A DNA stretch of 36,228 bases from Candidatus Zipacnadia bacterium (GTDB lineage Bacteria > Armatimonadota > Zipacnadia > JALGUG01). Both the position numbers and the translations under genes were made by a program. The notes under the pieces were generated by a model, which had not been told where the DNA came from, searched no databases, and worked only from the letters and a program-made list of their open reading frames with translations. Where the stretch lies: positions 1-36,228 of the forward strand of contig JALGUG010000013.1 of NCBI GenBank assembly GCA_029820995.1. Direction: 5' to 3'. Shown piece by piece: positions 1-9,824 of this stretch (its first letter is position 1; each line of letters opens with the position of its first letter).

Positions 1-632
1 TCCCGCGACAGCACCTTGACTGCCATCTCATCCAGACCGCCCATTTCGGGCAGGAAGGTCTGGAACTCGAACTCGTCGCCGACCTTCAGTTCGCCGGCCA
101 GAATCCTCCGAGCGATCTCGACCTCCCCCCCAAAGCTCGGCCCCAGCTTCAGCCTCTGCTCCCTAACCGACCCGCCGCGGTCAGTCCGCACCGCAAGCTC
201 GTCGCCGCGCACAGTGGCTCGCAAGGACACTCTCTGCCCCAGTTGATCCGAGTCGAGCAGATATTCCTGCGGGCGCAGGTTCGCGTCGTAGATGGTGGTT
301 TGCGTCGTCTCCGCGCTGAGCTTGAGATTCTGATGCTCGATCTTGAAGGCCGTCTTCTGCGTGACCAGCAGTACGGGTGGCGTCGTCTCTCTGACCGTGC
401 TTGCGATATACGCGTGCCCCATGCGCTGCCCGCCCACGAACACCGAGTACCAGCTCTCCTCCTGCAAACGACGCAGCAACTCGACGTCGGGGCGACGAGC
501 GGCCTCGCGCGGCTTGGGAGCCGGCTGCTGTGCGCTGCCTCGCTGCGGAGCGCAGCTCACAGCCAGAGCTAGCCCAATTGAGAGTACCAGCCATAAGACG
601 TGGCGCGACCGCCGGGTCGGAGGATTAGTCAT
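1..632 (-). CDS. Exported protein, N-terminal part (runs off window)
   Basis: About 210 codons are visible and the frame is still open at base 1. I chose the ATG at 632-630 because its ATGACTAA overlaps the stop of the HD-GYP gene, which implies translational coupling. The N-terminus has Arg-rich residues, then a hydrophobic helix (about residues 12-25) ending LAVSC, so it is a Sec signal or imperfect lipobox with Cys27. After a Pro/Arg linker comes a beta-rich region starting WYSVFVGGQRMGHAY (about residues 51-65), then alternating strands, ending near FLPEMGGLDEMAVKVLSR. That opening resembles the beta domain often placed before transglutaminase-like domains in secreted proteins. This is a family impression from memory; no catalytic domain is in view. 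Function unknown. Confidence 0.7.
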   Translation of the reverse strand, partial: MTNPPTRRSRHVLWLVLSIGLALAVSCAPQRGSAQQPAPKPREAARRPDVELLRRLQEESWYSVFVGGQRMGHAYIASTVRETTPPVLLVTQKTAFKIEHQNLKLSAETTQTTIYDANLRPQEYLLDSDQLGQRVSLRATVRGDELAVRTDRGGSVREQRLKLGPSFGGEVEIARRILAGELKVGDEFEFQTFLPEMGGLDEMAVKVLSR

Positions 633-2070
633 CGCTCAACGCCTGGGCTGTGGGTTCCTCGGTCTCAGTCTCGCTCGCCACGGCTGCCTGAACGCGCCGG
701 AACACCGCCACCATACGCGGATCGAACCTCGAACCGGCGCCGGCAGTGATCTCTGCCAACGCTTGCTCCGGCGGCAGAGCACGGACCTGCGGATCCAGAG
801 GCTGAACCAGATTGTCGTAGGCGTTGACCACGGCCACGAGACGGGCGTACACCGGAATCTCCTCCCGAGCCAGCCCCTCGGGGAAGCCTTTGCCGTCCCA
901 CCGTTCATGGTGGTGGAGCACAATCGGGATCGCGTCCTTCAAGAAAGTTGCGGCCGAGAGAATAGTCTGTCCGATTAGCGGATGGAGCCGGAACAGCACA
1001 TCGCCGTCCGGGCGTGCGGTGCGAGCCTCCGCCAGTGCGCTTTCCTCGAGCCCAATCTTCCCAATGTCGTGCAAGACCGCGCCGAACCTGATCGTCTCAA
1101 CCGCCTCTTGAGAGTAGCCGAGCTCCCACGCCATGGCGGCGGACATCTTCATCACGCGCTCCGAGTGCCCGAAGGTGGCGGGGTCCCGGGCCTCAATCGC
1201 GCGCGTCAACGCTCGCACAGTCTCAAAGTAGCTGCGTTGCAGGTCCTCGTACAGTTCAGCGTTCTCAATCGCCATCGCGGCCTGACTGGCGAACGCGCTC
1301 GCCAACGCGACTTCGCGGGGCAGGAACCGGTGAGGCTGTAGCGAGTAAATCCGTATCACGCCGATGGTGCGACCCTTGCTCTGCAGCGGCGCGCTCAGCA
1401 ACGAAGTCAGACCCTCCTCTGACGCCGCCGCCGGATACTGGAACCGAGAATCGGTGGGTGCGTCCCAGACCGCCACCACCTGTCCGGACAGCACTGCCTG
1501 ATCGAGTTCGCTGGCCTCCACTGACACCGTGCCCTTTCGCAAGTAGTTGTCGCTCAGGCCGTGAGTAGCGGCCAGCCGTAGCTCCTTCCCGTCGTCATCC
1601 AGCAGCCGAATGGTGCAGGCGCGCGCGCCCATCACTCTCGTCGCGGCCTCGGCGATCCGCTGCAGCACCTGCGTGAGCCGCAGCGAGGAGGAAATGGTTA
1701 ACGCGACCTCGTACAGCGTCTGGAACTCCGCGGCGCGCCGATGCAGCTCTCCGGCCACGCGGGAAGAGACGATGCCGACCACAAAGAAAAACAGGGTGCG
1801 CACCAGAATCGGATATAGACCCTGTTGCACCCATTCGTCCCCTTGGCGGGTCGGCATGTGAGGGCCACACAGCGACGCGGCAGCCAACGAAACGATGATG
1901 GCGCCCCAATCGCCCAAAGCAAACCCCGCATAAACGATGACCAGGTAGTAAAAGTGAATGGCGATGCTGTCCGCGCCGCCGCTCACGTACACCAGAACAG
2001 TGATCGCAGCCAGATTGGCCGCGATGATAAGGGCGGGAACGTACGGTCGTTGGCGTGTCTCAGGTGTCAT
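625..2070 (-). CDS. Membrane-anchored GAF/HD-GYP domain protein (probable c-di-GMP phosphodiesterase)
   Basis: A 481-residue signalling protein. Residues 10-105 hold several hydrophobic segments forming a membrane sensor; about 115-275 is a GAF domain (TLYEVALTISSSL to AMAIENAELY); about 280-470 is an HD-GYP domain. The HD pair is H334-D335 in LHDIGKIG, with H363, HHH386-388 and the GYP loop as WDGKGFPEGL (391-400), where Tyr is replaced by Phe. Metal ligands look complete, so hydrolysis of cyclic di-GMP is plausible. The stretch after the GYP loop reads VVNAYDNLVQPLD, so the usual DALTSDRPYR segment is altered. It starts 31 bp after metG stops and overlaps the next gene by 8 bp, so it probably shares the metG transcript. 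The signal it senses is not evident. Confidence 0.88.
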   Translation of the reverse strand: MTPETRQRPYVPALIIAANLAAITVLVYVSGGADSIAIHFYYLVIVYAGFALGDWGAIIVSLAAASLCGPHMPTRQGDEWVQQGLYPILVRTLFFFVVGIVSSRVAGELHRRAAEFQTLYEVALTISSSLRLTQVLQRIAEAATRVMGARACTIRLLDDDGKELRLAATHGLSDNYLRKGTVSVEASELDQAVLSGQVVAVWDAPTDSRFQYPAAASEEGLTSLLSAPLQSKGRTIGVIRIYSLQPHRFLPREVALASAFASQAAMAIENAELYEDLQRSYFETVRALTRAIEARDPATFGHSERVMKMSAAMAWELGYSQEAVETIRFGAVLHDIGKIGLEESALAEARTARPDGDVLFRLHPLIGQTILSAATFLKDAIPIVLHHHERWDGKGFPEGLAREEIPVYARLVAVVNAYDNLVQPLDPQVRALPPEQALAEITAGAGSRFDPRMVAVFRRVQAAVASETETEEPTAQALSDD

Positions 2071-2101
2071 CGAGCTTCAGCCCGGGCCTCCGCAGCCCTG
2101 C

Positions 2102-4087
2102 TCAGTGAACCGGGCTGCCGTTCGGGCAGTCGCGATCAACAGTCACCAGGGCCAGAGCTGTGCGCCCCTCCGTCGCCGCCAGGATCATGCCATTGGACTC
2201 AACCCCGCGGATCGTGGCCGGCTCCAGGTTGGCCACCACCACCAGCTTCTTGCCGATCAGTTCCTCCGGGGCGAACTGCTCGGCCACTCCGGCGACCATG
2301 GTCCGCTGCTCATCGCCGATGTCCACCTTGAGCTTCAGCAGCTTGTCGGCTCCGGGCACCTTCTCCGCCTCCAACACCTCCCCTACCCGCAAATCCAGCT
2401 TCTCAAATTCGTGAAAGCTGATCAGCTTGGTGTCCGCCATCGCTTCCTCCCGCACTCCTTTCTCATCGCTGGCGACCGAACGAGCTGCTGGCCGTCCCTC
2501 CGACGGTTCCCCTACGACCGCGGCCGCCGCGGCGAAGTCCTTCATGTCAATCCGGGGAAACAACGGCTTCCCCGGCGCGATCCGCGTCCCCGCGGGATAC
2601 GCGCCTCCGCGGCAATCGTCCCAGGACACCGCGCGATCCGCCACACCCAACTCGCCTCTCAGACGCTCGGCGACCGCCGGCATGAACGGGTGCAACAGCG
2701 CCGTGAGCCCGAACAGACAATCGCACAGATCGTAGAACACCGTGTGCAGGGCCGGCCGGTCTCCCGACTTCGCCAGGTTCCAGGGGGCGCGCCGGTCAAT
2801 ATACTCGTTGCCGCGCCGGATCACCGCCCAAATATCCTGCAGCGCCTCCCGGTAGCGGAGGTTGGCCATCTGCTCCTCTAGTCCCCCCGCGGCCTCCGCC
2901 ACGGCGGCCCCCAGCTCTGTCGGTTGTTCGGCCCGCGGTACGACCCCGTCGCAGTACCGCTTGAGCAGGGGCGCACTGCGGTGCCACAGGTTCCCCAGGT
3001 CGTTAGCCAGGTCCGCGTTATACCGCTTTACCACGGCCTCGCTTACGAATCGCCCGTCTTGCCCAAAGCTAATCTCGCGCAGCAGGTAGTACCGGACCGC
3101 ATCGGCGCACAGGTCCGCGTCCCCGCCCGCAATCCTCGCGATCCGCTCCGCCAGCACGACCGGGTCCACCACATTGCCCGCGCTCTTGGACATCTTGTCC
3201 CCGTCCTCGGTCAACAGCCACCCGTTCGCGAACAGCATCCTCGGCAGCGGCAGTCCCAGCGCCATCAGCACCGCGGGCCAGGTCGTCGCGTGGAAACGCG
3301 GCAGGATCTCCTTGCCCATGAGCTGGACATCGGCGGGCCAGCGCCGCGCGAACGTCGCCTCGTCCGACAGATAGCCGGCCGCCGTCAGGTAGTTCAGCAG
3401 CGCATCGAACCACACGTAGATCGTGTGCTTCTCGTCGCCCGGCACCGGGATGTCCCACTCCAGCGCCCGCCGGGTGACGCACGCGTCCCGCAGCCCCTGG
3501 TCAATAAAGCCCAACGTCTCTTGACGGCTGCTCTCGGGACGCACAAACTCCGGATGGTCCACGATGTATTGCCGAATGCGCTCGCCCCACGCCGAAGTGC
3601 GCAGGAAGTACGCCTCTTGCTTCAGGCGCTCCACTTGCCGCCCACAATCCGGGCAGTTGCCGTCCACCAGCTCGCTCTCGAGCAGGAAGGTCTCGCACGG
3701 CGTGCAATACCATCCCTCATACTCGCCCAGCGAAATGTCACCTTGCTCGCGCAGTCGGGCGAATACCTTCTGCACCAGCGCCATGTGTTCCGGCTCGCTG
3801 GTGCGAATGAAGCGGTCGTACTTGACGTGCAGCCGCTCCCACATACGCTTGAACGCCCCGCTGATCACGTCCACATATTGCTGCGGCGTCTGGCCGCGCT
3901 CCGCGGCCGCCTTGGCCACCTTCTGACCGTGCTCGTCCGTCCCGGTCAGAAAGAACACGTCGCGGCCCCGCAGGCGCTGGTAGCGCGCTAGCGCATCAGC
4001 CGCCACTGTAGTGTAGGCGTGCCCGAAGTGGGGCACATCGTTCACGTAGTAGATGGGTGTCGTAATGAAGAAGGTCTTCTCAGACAT
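2102..4087 (-). CDS. metG: Methionyl-tRNA synthetase with C-terminal tRNA-binding domain
   Basis: Class I synthetase that charges tRNA-Met. The 661 residues show the HIGH box as HFGH (20-23), GTDEHGQK (49-56), a zinc knuckle with Cys128, Cys131, Cys145 and Cys148, and KMSKS at 298-302. The anticodon-binding helical domain follows (about 370-510), then a charged linker (about 520-550) and an EMAP/Trbp111-type OB fold beginning KLDLRVGEVLEAEKVPGADKL. Length and order match the B. subtilis-type enzyme with fused tRNA-binding domain. The start ATG opens with the typical KTFFITTPIYYVN. It lies downstream of ricT and fmdB, separated from fmdB by about 100 bp holding a palindromic repeat, and upstream of the HD-GYP gene. 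Confidence 0.97.
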   Translation of the reverse strand: MSEKTFFITTPIYYVNDVPHFGHAYTTVAADALARYQRLRGRDVFFLTGTDEHGQKVAKAAAERGQTPQQYVDVISGAFKRMWERLHVKYDRFIRTSEPEHMALVQKVFARLREQGDISLGEYEGWYCTPCETFLLESELVDGNCPDCGRQVERLKQEAYFLRTSAWGERIRQYIVDHPEFVRPESSRQETLGFIDQGLRDACVTRRALEWDIPVPGDEKHTIYVWFDALLNYLTAAGYLSDEATFARRWPADVQLMGKEILPRFHATTWPAVLMALGLPLPRMLFANGWLLTEDGDKMSKSAGNVVDPVVLAERIARIAGGDADLCADAVRYYLLREISFGQDGRFVSEAVVKRYNADLANDLGNLWHRSAPLLKRYCDGVVPRAEQPTELGAAVAEAAGGLEEQMANLRYREALQDIWAVIRRGNEYIDRRAPWNLAKSGDRPALHTVFYDLCDCLFGLTALLHPFMPAVAERLRGELGVADRAVSWDDCRGGAYPAGTRIAPGKPLFPRIDMKDFAAAAAVVGEPSEGRPAARSVASDEKGVREEAMADTKLISFHEFEKLDLRVGEVLEAEKVPGADKLLKLKVDIGDEQRTMVAGVAEQFAPEELIGKKLVVVANLEPATIRGVESNGMILAATEGRTALALVTVDRDCPNGSPVH

Positions 4088-4144
4088 TGGCCGGACCGGT
4101 CATCCTTTCGGCGGGCAAGGGCTGGAACTGATTTCACAACTCCT

Positions 4145-4182
4145 GTAGCAGCGCCTTCAGGCGCGATGCCTTTCGCTCCTAC
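4145..4182. repeat. REP-like palindrome between fmdB and metG
   Basis: The outer arms are GTAGCAGCG (4145-4153) and CGCTCCTAC (4174-4182), inverted with one mismatch. Inside is the perfect palindrome GCGCCT-TC-AGGCGC (4151-4164). The same core, GCGCCTTCAGGCGCGA, recurs at 14191 and partly at 36099, and the GTAGGAGCG arm recurs at 26414 and 36000. It lies wholly between two genes of one presumed transcript, so it would be a hairpin in the mRNA. Confidence 0.75.
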
Positions 4183-4185
4183 CTC

Positions 4186-4416
4186 CTAGCGGCAGCCTCG
4201 ACAGGAGGTGGCCCGGCACGAGGAGCAATCCTTCGCGCCCGCCGCAGAGCTGCTGCCGTTGCCGCCGGAACTCCTGGTCGCGAAGCATGACAGCAACCGG
4301 TCCACCCGGCTGCTCCGGCACTCCGGGCAGGACACACTGGCGGCCGCCGAGCGGGTCCTGACCAGTTTCTCGAACTCGTTCTCGCACTGCCGGCACCGAA
4401 ACTCGTAAATCGGCAT
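4186..4416 (-). CDS. FmdB-type zinc-ribbon protein
   Basis: A 76-residue protein starting MPIYEFRCRQCENEFEKLV, the hallmark of the FmdB/CxxC_CXXC_SSSS regulatory family. Two CxxC knuckles, Cys8/Cys11 and the CPEC pair in the mid-30s, should bind one zinc. The Ser/Gly-rich linker and Cys-rich tail (CSSC, CRGC) are also usual for this family and could hold a second metal. No biochemical role is firmly established. It begins 17 bp after ricT stops, so it is very likely co-transcribed with it. Confidence 0.85.
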   Translation of the reverse strand: MPIYEFRCRQCENEFEKLVRTRSAAASVSCPECRSSRVDRLLSCFATRSSGGNGSSSAAGAKDCSSCRATSCRGCR

Positions 4417-4433
4417 CTCCCTGTTCAGGCTCC

Positions 4434-5642
4434 TTACTCTTGCTCCTTGCTCTCAGGCGGCGACTGGGGGCCCTTGTCCTTCCGTGTCCGTCTGTTACGC
4501 CGCCGCCGCGACCGGCGGTAAACCGTAATCGTCCCCTCAGCCTCCGGCGGCGCTGGCCGCGTCTCTTTCTGCCCGTCGGAAGACGCCCCCTCGGCCTTGC
4601 GCTCCGGCGGACCGGACGGCGCACCAGCGCCCTTCTCTGTCGGGCTCTTGGATCTGCGCCGTCGTCGAGAGGAGCGCGACGACCTCCTCCGTCGCTCGTT
4701 CGGCTGTGCGGCCCCGGCCAGTGGCGCCTCCGTCGGCGCCGCGCTGGGAATAGTTGCCGGCCCGGTCCGAGCCTCGGCCGCCCCCTGGGCCTGCTCGACG
4801 GCTGCCCGCCGTTGAGGCTGCTCTTCCGCGGGCGACGGCGGACCATCAAGGACCTCAATCTCGGAGACCGGAAACTCAACCGTCTGCTCGCCGGAAAGGC
4901 GCACCACCACATTGCGCGCCAGGATGTTTAGCCCTCGAACTTGTCCCGTGCCGCGCGGCGTCCGGACCCAGGTCCCCTCCTTCGGTAAGTCGCAGCGACA
5001 CTGCAGATAGGTCTCGTGCTCGTAGCGCAGGCAACACATTAGCCGCCCGCATGCTCCGGAGATCTTGCTCGGGTTCAGCGAGAGGCCCTGGTCTTTCGCC
5101 ATCCGAATGGCAACCGGGTCAAACCCGTGCAAAAACGAGGCGCAGCACAGCGCACGACCGCAGGTCCCGTAGCCCCCGAGCATCTTGGCCTCATCCCGCA
5201 CGCCAATCTGACGCAGCTCGATCCGCGTGCGGAACATCGAGGCCAGCTCGCGAACCAGGCCTCGGAAGTCCACGCGCCCCTCAGCACTGAAATGGAACAC
5301 CAGCCGCGACCGGTCGAAGGTGTACTCCGACGAGATCACCTTCATCGGCAGATTATGTCGGTGCACCGCCTCCTGGCACTGGCGCAAGGCCTCATGCTCG
5401 CGCTCGCTGTTGGCCTTGACCCGTTCCAGATCCTCCGCAGTGGCCAGGCGAATGATCGGCTTCAGCGGGCCCCCGATCTTCTCCTCGGAGACCTCGCTCT
5501 TGCCCAGCACCACCTTCCCGAACTCCTGGCCGCGGGAGGTCTGAGCAATGACGGCATCATTCTTCTTCAGGGGAAGGTCGCCCGGATCAAAGTAGTACGC
5601 TCGCCCTCCCCGCCTGAATCGTACTGCGACGGCAATCGGCAT
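4434..5642 (-). CDS. ricT: RicT/YaaT (PSP1 domain) with long Arg/Ser-rich tail
   Basis: A 402-residue PSP1-domain protein. In B. subtilis, RicT (YaaT) joins RicA and RicF in an Fe-S-containing complex that steers RNase Y maturation of mRNAs. The conserved core covers about residues 1-265 and contains the cysteine signature CGRALCC (161-167) and CGRLMCC (198-204), plus Cys215 and Cys217, suitable for Fe-S ligation. The start is supported by AGGT about 9 nt upstream and the usual MPIAVAVRFRRGGR opening. Residues about 270-402 are an added low-complexity tail with two Arg/Ser/Lys clusters (317-333 and 376-390) that I do not expect in typical family members. It heads the ricT-fmdB-metG set. Confidence 0.9.
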   Translation of the reverse strand: MPIAVAVRFRRGGRAYYFDPGDLPLKKNDAVIAQTSRGQEFGKVVLGKSEVSEEKIGGPLKPIIRLATAEDLERVKANSEREHEALRQCQEAVHRHNLPMKVISSEYTFDRSRLVFHFSAEGRVDFRGLVRELASMFRTRIELRQIGVRDEAKMLGGYGTCGRALCCASFLHGFDPVAIRMAKDQGLSLNPSKISGACGRLMCCLRYEHETYLQCRCDLPKEGTWVRTPRGTGQVRGLNILARNVVVRLSGEQTVEFPVSEIEVLDGPPSPAEEQPQRRAAVEQAQGAAEARTGPATIPSAAPTEAPLAGAAQPNERRRRSSRSSRRRRRSKSPTEKGAGAPSGPPERKAEGASSDGQKETRPAPPEAEGTITVYRRSRRRRNRRTRKDKGPQSPPESKEQE

Positions 5643-5842
5643 CTGAATTACCTCGGCCGGCCCGAGCGGGAGGGCGCCACCACGATCACATGAACGAGGA
5701 ACAAGAGCAAACAGTCTGACAGCGCCTCACTGTGCGCCGCCACCACTGGCGTCCACTACGGGCACCGGCACTACACCAACACGCCCGGCGACAGCCTTAA
5801 TGTCCCGCTCGTGCAGGCCTGTTTTTCGCTCGTATTGACCAC

Positions 5843-5871
5843 ATTCTACCCTGTGCGCCTTAAGTTGGCAA
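5843..5871 (-). promoter_or_regulatory. Candidate sigma-70 promoter for ricT
   Basis: Reading the minus strand, TTGCCA (5871-5866) and TAGAAT (5848-5843) are separated by 17 bp. It lies about 200 nt upstream of the ricT start in the 283-bp gap after mfd. The rest of that gap (5643-5925) holds no gene I can support, only an open frame without a usable start codon. Confidence 0.5.
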
Positions 5872-5925
5872 GTCCGACCTCGGAACGACGCCCCCAGCTT
5901 GCTCTCCGCCTGCCATAGACCGCAC

Positions 5926-8900
5926 CTAACGTTGCGACGGCCGCGCCACGGCTCGCCGCAACGCTTCGGGATCGCGATGAGCCAACCGGTCCGTCAGCTC
6001 CTCCATGGATCGGAACACCTGCTCGGGGTCCGACGGCGAGTACCCGAAGGTGATTTGAGTAGCCTGAAAGTTGGCGCGGGGCAGTATCGGCGGCTCTCCC
6101 CGAGTAACCCGCCGCACACCACGCTGGTACAGGTGCGTGAAAATGCGCTGCTCGGTCTGCGACAGTGCGCGCTTCTTGCTCAGCTTGACCTGGATCTTGC
6201 CGCGCTGCGCCTGCGCGCTCACAATGCCGACCTTCAAGCAGGCAAACTTCAGCCGCACCACCCGCGCCAGCGTCTGCACAGCCGTCGGCGGCTCGCCGTA
6301 ACGATCCTTGATCTCCTCCAGAATCTCCGTCAACTCCTCCTCGTCCTTCACCGCCGACAACCGCCGATACAGGCTGATCCGCTGCGACTCGGCCTCCACG
6401 TACGACCGCGGGATTACCGCCTCCACGGGCAGATCCAACGCCGGCAGATCCTCCTCTTCCACCACCTCTTCACCTCGCAGAACCTTCACCGCATCGGATA
6501 GCAGCTTGCAATACAGGTCCAGGCCTACGGCCGCCAAGTGCCCGCTCTGCTCGCGCCCCATGATGTCGCCTGCGCCTCGAATCTCCAGGTCGCGCAACGC
6601 GATCTTGAAGCCCGAGCCCAGCTCCGTGAACTCCTGGATCGCCCGCAGGCGTTCCTCCGCCGCCGGTGTCATCCGCTCCGGGTGGCGATACAGCAGGTAG
6701 GCGTACGCCTGCCGATTCGACCGGCCGACCCGCCCGCGAAGCTGATACAGTTGCGACAGCCCCAGACGCTGAGCATCCTCGATGATGATCGTGTTCACGT
6801 TCGGGTTATCCAGCCCGCTCTCGATGATCGTCGTGCACACCAGAACGTCGAAATCACCGCCGAAGAAGGCCAGCATCACCTCCTCCAGCTCCTCCTCGGC
6901 AAGCTGCCCGTGCGCCACGGCAATCCTCGCCGCCGGCGCTAGCCGCTGCACTCGCGCCGCCACGTGGCGGATGGATTGCACACGATTGTGCACGTAGTAC
7001 ACCTGTCCCCCGCGGTCCAGCTCCCGCGCAATCGCCTCCCGCACGATGTCGTCATCGTACTCCCGGGCCACGGTCCGAATCGGGATCCGCCCCTGCGGCG
7101 GGTCATTGATCAGGCTGATCTCCCGGATCCCCGACAACGCCATGTGCAGCGTCCGCGGAATCGGCGTTGCTGTCAGCGTTAACACGTCCACCTGCGTGCG
7201 GAGCTGCTTGAGCTTCTCCTTGTGTCGTACGCCGAACCGTTGCTCCTCGTCAATGATCAGCAGCCCTAGATCCCTGAACTGCACGTCCGATTGAAGCAAG
7301 CGGTGGGTCCCCACGACAATATCCACCGTGCCTTCCTTCAGGCCTCGGATGATGTCTCGCTGCTGGGCCGGCGTTCGAAAGCGCGACAGCATCTCGATGT
7401 GCACCGGGTACGCCGCCAGCCGCTCGCGGAAAGTATTCAGGTGCTGCTGGCACAAGACCGTCGTGGGCGCCAGTACCACCACCTGCTTGTGGTCCAGCAC
7501 CGCCTTGAAGGCCGCGCGAATCGCCACCTCCGTCTTCCCATAGCCCACGTCTCCGCAAATCAGTCGGTCGGCCGGAATCATCCGCTGCATGTCGCGCTTC
7601 ACGTCTTGAATCGCCGCGTACTGATCCGGCGTCTCCTCGTAGCGGAAGGACGACTCCAACTCCGTCAGCCACGGCGAATCGGCCGAGTACGCGAAGCCCT
7701 GCGCCTGCTCGCGGGCCGCGTACAGGTCCAGGAGCTGCCGCGCCAGCAGCCGCGCCGCCCGACGGACCCTCCGCTTTTGCCCTTGCCACCGATCCGACTT
7801 CAGCGAGTGGATCGTCGGCGCCGTCGCATCGCTGCCGATGTACTTCTGGACGCGATCAATCTGCGTCACCGGCACATACAGCTTGTCTTGACCCGCATAC
7901 TCCAGCAGCAGATAGTCGCGCTCGATCCCGCCAATCGTCTGTTTCACCAGTCCGCTGTACTTCGCGATGCCGTGGCTGATGTGCACCACCAGATCACCCG
8001 GCGTCAGCTCCGACAGCGACACCACCGAGATCCCCGCTCGGAACTTGCGCTCCTTCGGCCGCCGGAGCTTGTGCCAGCCATACACCTCGTGCTCCGTCAG
8101 TACGACCAGCGCCAGCGAAGGCAGCCGGAACCCGCCCGACAGCGGCGTCCCGCTGATCGCGATCATTCCCGGCTTCAACTCGGCGACGCTGGGAAACCCC
8201 TCCGGTGCCTGCCCGTCCGCCAGAACCGCGACATCCTCCACGCCTCGGCTCGTCAGCAGCTCCGCCGCCTGGTCCACGTGCGTCGCGCTCACCACCAACC
8301 GATGCGCCTTCTTCTGCCAGTCGCGCAGGCCCTCGGCCAACAGGTCGTATTGGCCGCCGAAGCTGTCCACCGGCGGCGTGCCGAAGTGAAGCACGCGCGC
8401 CCGTGGGCTCCAGGGAATCTCTCGCTGCAACATCGTCAGGTACACCGGCCGCAACGGCCCCAGCCGGGCCAGCAGCTCGTCGAAGCCCAGGCACACCACC
8501 CGCGGCAATCGCAGCAGGTCCCCCCGGGCGACCCGGAGCTCATATGTCTTCTGCACCTCCGCCACAAATTGCTCGCCGTGCAGCTTCAGCCGTACCGGCT
8601 CATCCATCACAACTAAAGCATCATCGGGCAGATAGTCCAGCAGGGAGGAAAGCTGCTCGTACAGCAGGGGAGCATAGTGCGCCAATTCCGGCGTGTGCGC
8701 CGCAATCTCCAGGTTCCCTAAATCCTCCCGCACACGCTCCTGCAACCGCGTCGCCTCTACGCGCTTGTTGCTCCGATAGAACCGCTGCACCTCGCGTTCC
8801 AGCGTGCTCTGGATCGGCGCCATCGCCTGCCGGCAGAGACGCCGATTGAGCACCAACGCATCGGCCGGGCCCACCGCCAGCCGCTCCAGGTGCATCATTG

Positions 8901-9591
8901 ACCGCTGCGTCATCGGGTCGAAGTGGCGGATGCTCTCGATCTCGTCCCCGAAGAACTCCAGCCGCACGGGAAGCCCGTGAGTGGCGCAGAAGAAGTCCAG
9001 AATGCCGCCCCGCACCGAGAACTCCCCGAATTGCTCCACCAGATTCGCACGCCGATACCCAAGCTGCAGCAGCCGCTCCACGAACTCGTCCCGGCTAACC
9101 TCAGCGCCGACGGACAGTTCTACGCGCGTCTCAGCCACCAGATCGCGCGGCAGAATCTCATGCAACAGCGCGTTGATGTTGGCCACGACGACCAACGGCA
9201 CCGGTGCGCGTCCCTGCGCTATGGCCGTCCGGACCTCGCACAGCCGGTCCAGAACCGCCAGGCGCTCCGCTAGCCGTGCAAGGTCAGGCGGTGCGCCATC
9301 GTAGATGACCGACTCGGAGGCGGGATAGTACAGAACCGTCTCCTCGGAGGCGGCCTGCCCCTTGTCTCCGAGGAATGCCGCAAGATCGTCGGCGAACCGC
9401 TGTGCCTGGTCGTCACTATACGTGCCTACCAGTGCGCACCGGCTCGTCGTGCGCACCAGCCCCGCCACCAGCAGCGCCTTTCCCGCGCCGCTGGCGCCCT
9501 CCACTGCGAGGTCATGCGCGCCCTGAGTCAGGGCGTCAACGATCGCCGCGAAATCCTGCGCGTCCTTCAGCAGCTCCGTTACGCGGTGCAT
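5926..9591 (-). CDS. mfd: Transcription-repair coupling factor Mfd
   Basis: The 1221 residues match full-length Mfd, the ATP-dependent translocase that removes stalled RNA polymerase and recruits UvrA. The N-terminal third is the UvrB-homology module. About residues 527-590 are the RNAP-interacting CarD-like domain ([19 protein letters not shown]). The RecG-like motor follows, with Walker A GDVGYGKT (about 677-684), DEEQ (about 782), [10 protein letters not shown] and QLRGRVGRS. The C-terminal TRCF domain begins near residue 1100 ([11 protein letters not shown]). It starts at ATG 9591 and follows a 233-bp gap with two hairpins downstream of the ROK kinase. There is no sign of truncation. Confidence 0.98.
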   Translation of the reverse strand: MHRVTELLKDAQDFAAIVDALTQGAHDLAVEGASGAGKALLVAGLVRTTSRCALVGTYSDDQAQRFADDLAAFLGDKGQAASEETVLYYPASESVIYDGAPPDLARLAERLAVLDRLCEVRTAIAQGRAPVPLVVVANINALLHEILPRDLVAETRVELSVGAEVSRDEFVERLLQLGYRRANLVEQFGEFSVRGGILDFFCATHGLPVRLEFFGDEIESIRHFDPMTQRSMMHLERLAVGPADALVLNRRLCRQAMAPIQSTLEREVQRFYRSNKRVEATRLQERVREDLGNLEIAAHTPELAHYAPLLYEQLSSLLDYLPDDALVVMDEPVRLKLHGEQFVAEVQKTYELRVARGDLLRLPRVVCLGFDELLARLGPLRPVYLTMLQREIPWSPRARVLHFGTPPVDSFGGQYDLLAEGLRDWQKKAHRLVVSATHVDQAAELLTSRGVEDVAVLADGQAPEGFPSVAELKPGMIAISGTPLSGGFRLPSLALVVLTEHEVYGWHKLRRPKERKFRAGISVVSLSELTPGDLVVHISHGIAKYSGLVKQTIGGIERDYLLLEYAGQDKLYVPVTQIDRVQKYIGSDATAPTIHSLKSDRWQGQKRRVRRAARLLARQLLDLYAAREQAQGFAYSADSPWLTELESSFRYEETPDQYAAIQDVKRDMQRMIPADRLICGDVGYGKTEVAIRAAFKAVLDHKQVVVLAPTTVLCQQHLNTFRERLAAYPVHIEMLSRFRTPAQQRDIIRGLKEGTVDIVVGTHRLLQSDVQFRDLGLLIIDEEQRFGVRHKEKLKQLRTQVDVLTLTATPIPRTLHMALSGIREISLINDPPQGRIPIRTVAREYDDDIVREAIARELDRGGQVYYVHNRVQSIRHVAARVQRLAPAARIAVAHGQLAEEELEEVMLAFFGGDFDVLVCTTIIESGLDNPNVNTIIIEDAQRLGLSQLYQLRGRVGRSNRQAYAYLLYRHPERMTPAAEERLRAIQEFTELGSGFKIALRDLEIRGAGDIMGREQSGHLAAVGLDLYCKLLSDAVKVLRGEEVVEEEDLPALDLPVEAVIPRSYVEAESQRISLYRRLSAVKDEEELTEILEEIKDRYGEPPTAVQTLARVVRLKFACLKVGIVSAQAQRGKIQVKLSKKRALSQTEQRIFTHLYQRGVRRVTRGEPPILPRANFQATQITFGYSPSDPEQVFRSMEELTDRLAHRDPEALRRAVARPSQR

Positions 9592-9633
9592 GGCATCCGT
9601 GCCTCAGCGCTCAACGGTCGTACATGACAACAG

Positions 9634-9652
9634 CCAACACGCGTCGTGTTGG
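9634..9652. other. Perfect hairpin upstream of mfd
   Basis: CCAACACG and CGTGTTGG form a perfect 8-bp inverted repeat around a 3-nt loop. It lies about 43 bp upstream of the mfd start. It has no T-tract on either strand, so it is not a standard terminator; it could be an mRNA leader hairpin or an operator. Confidence 0.5.
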
Positions 9653-9743
9653 TCAGGTTGCTGCTCTTCAAAGGCGCTACGCAGATCCGGGTCCCTAGGT
9701 TGGCCCACTCCTCCCTCGTGCTCGGTCCGCGCCTGCCCTGCTT

Positions 9744-9780
9744 TGGCGCTCTCCTGTCCCTGCTGTCAGGAGAGGCGCCA
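9744..9780. other. Long hairpin downstream of the ROK gene
   Basis: TGGCGCTCTCCTG (9744-9756) pairs with CAGGAGAGGCGCCA (9767-9780), leaving one bulged base and a 10-nt loop. On the minus strand it falls about 45 bp after the ROK stop. There is no U-run, but the stability would suit a weak or factor-assisted terminator, or an mRNA 3'-end stabiliser. Confidence 0.5.
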
Positions 9781-9824
9781 GGCAGAGACATCGGCCTCCG
9801 CACGCTCACGAGACGCCCGGCACG

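Noticed and set aside
181-978. Frames on both strands near the left edge
   Set aside because: The minus frame starting at 632 has a signal peptide and beta-strand pattern and overlaps its neighbour's stop; the others are Arg/Ala-rich shadows.
5643-5925. Open frame of about 70 codons on the minus strand between mfd and ricT (contains KTGLHERDIKAVAG)
   Set aside because: It has no ATG, GTG or TTG start or ribosome-binding site, and the candidate ricT promoter lies within it. High-GC DNA gives such open frames by chance.
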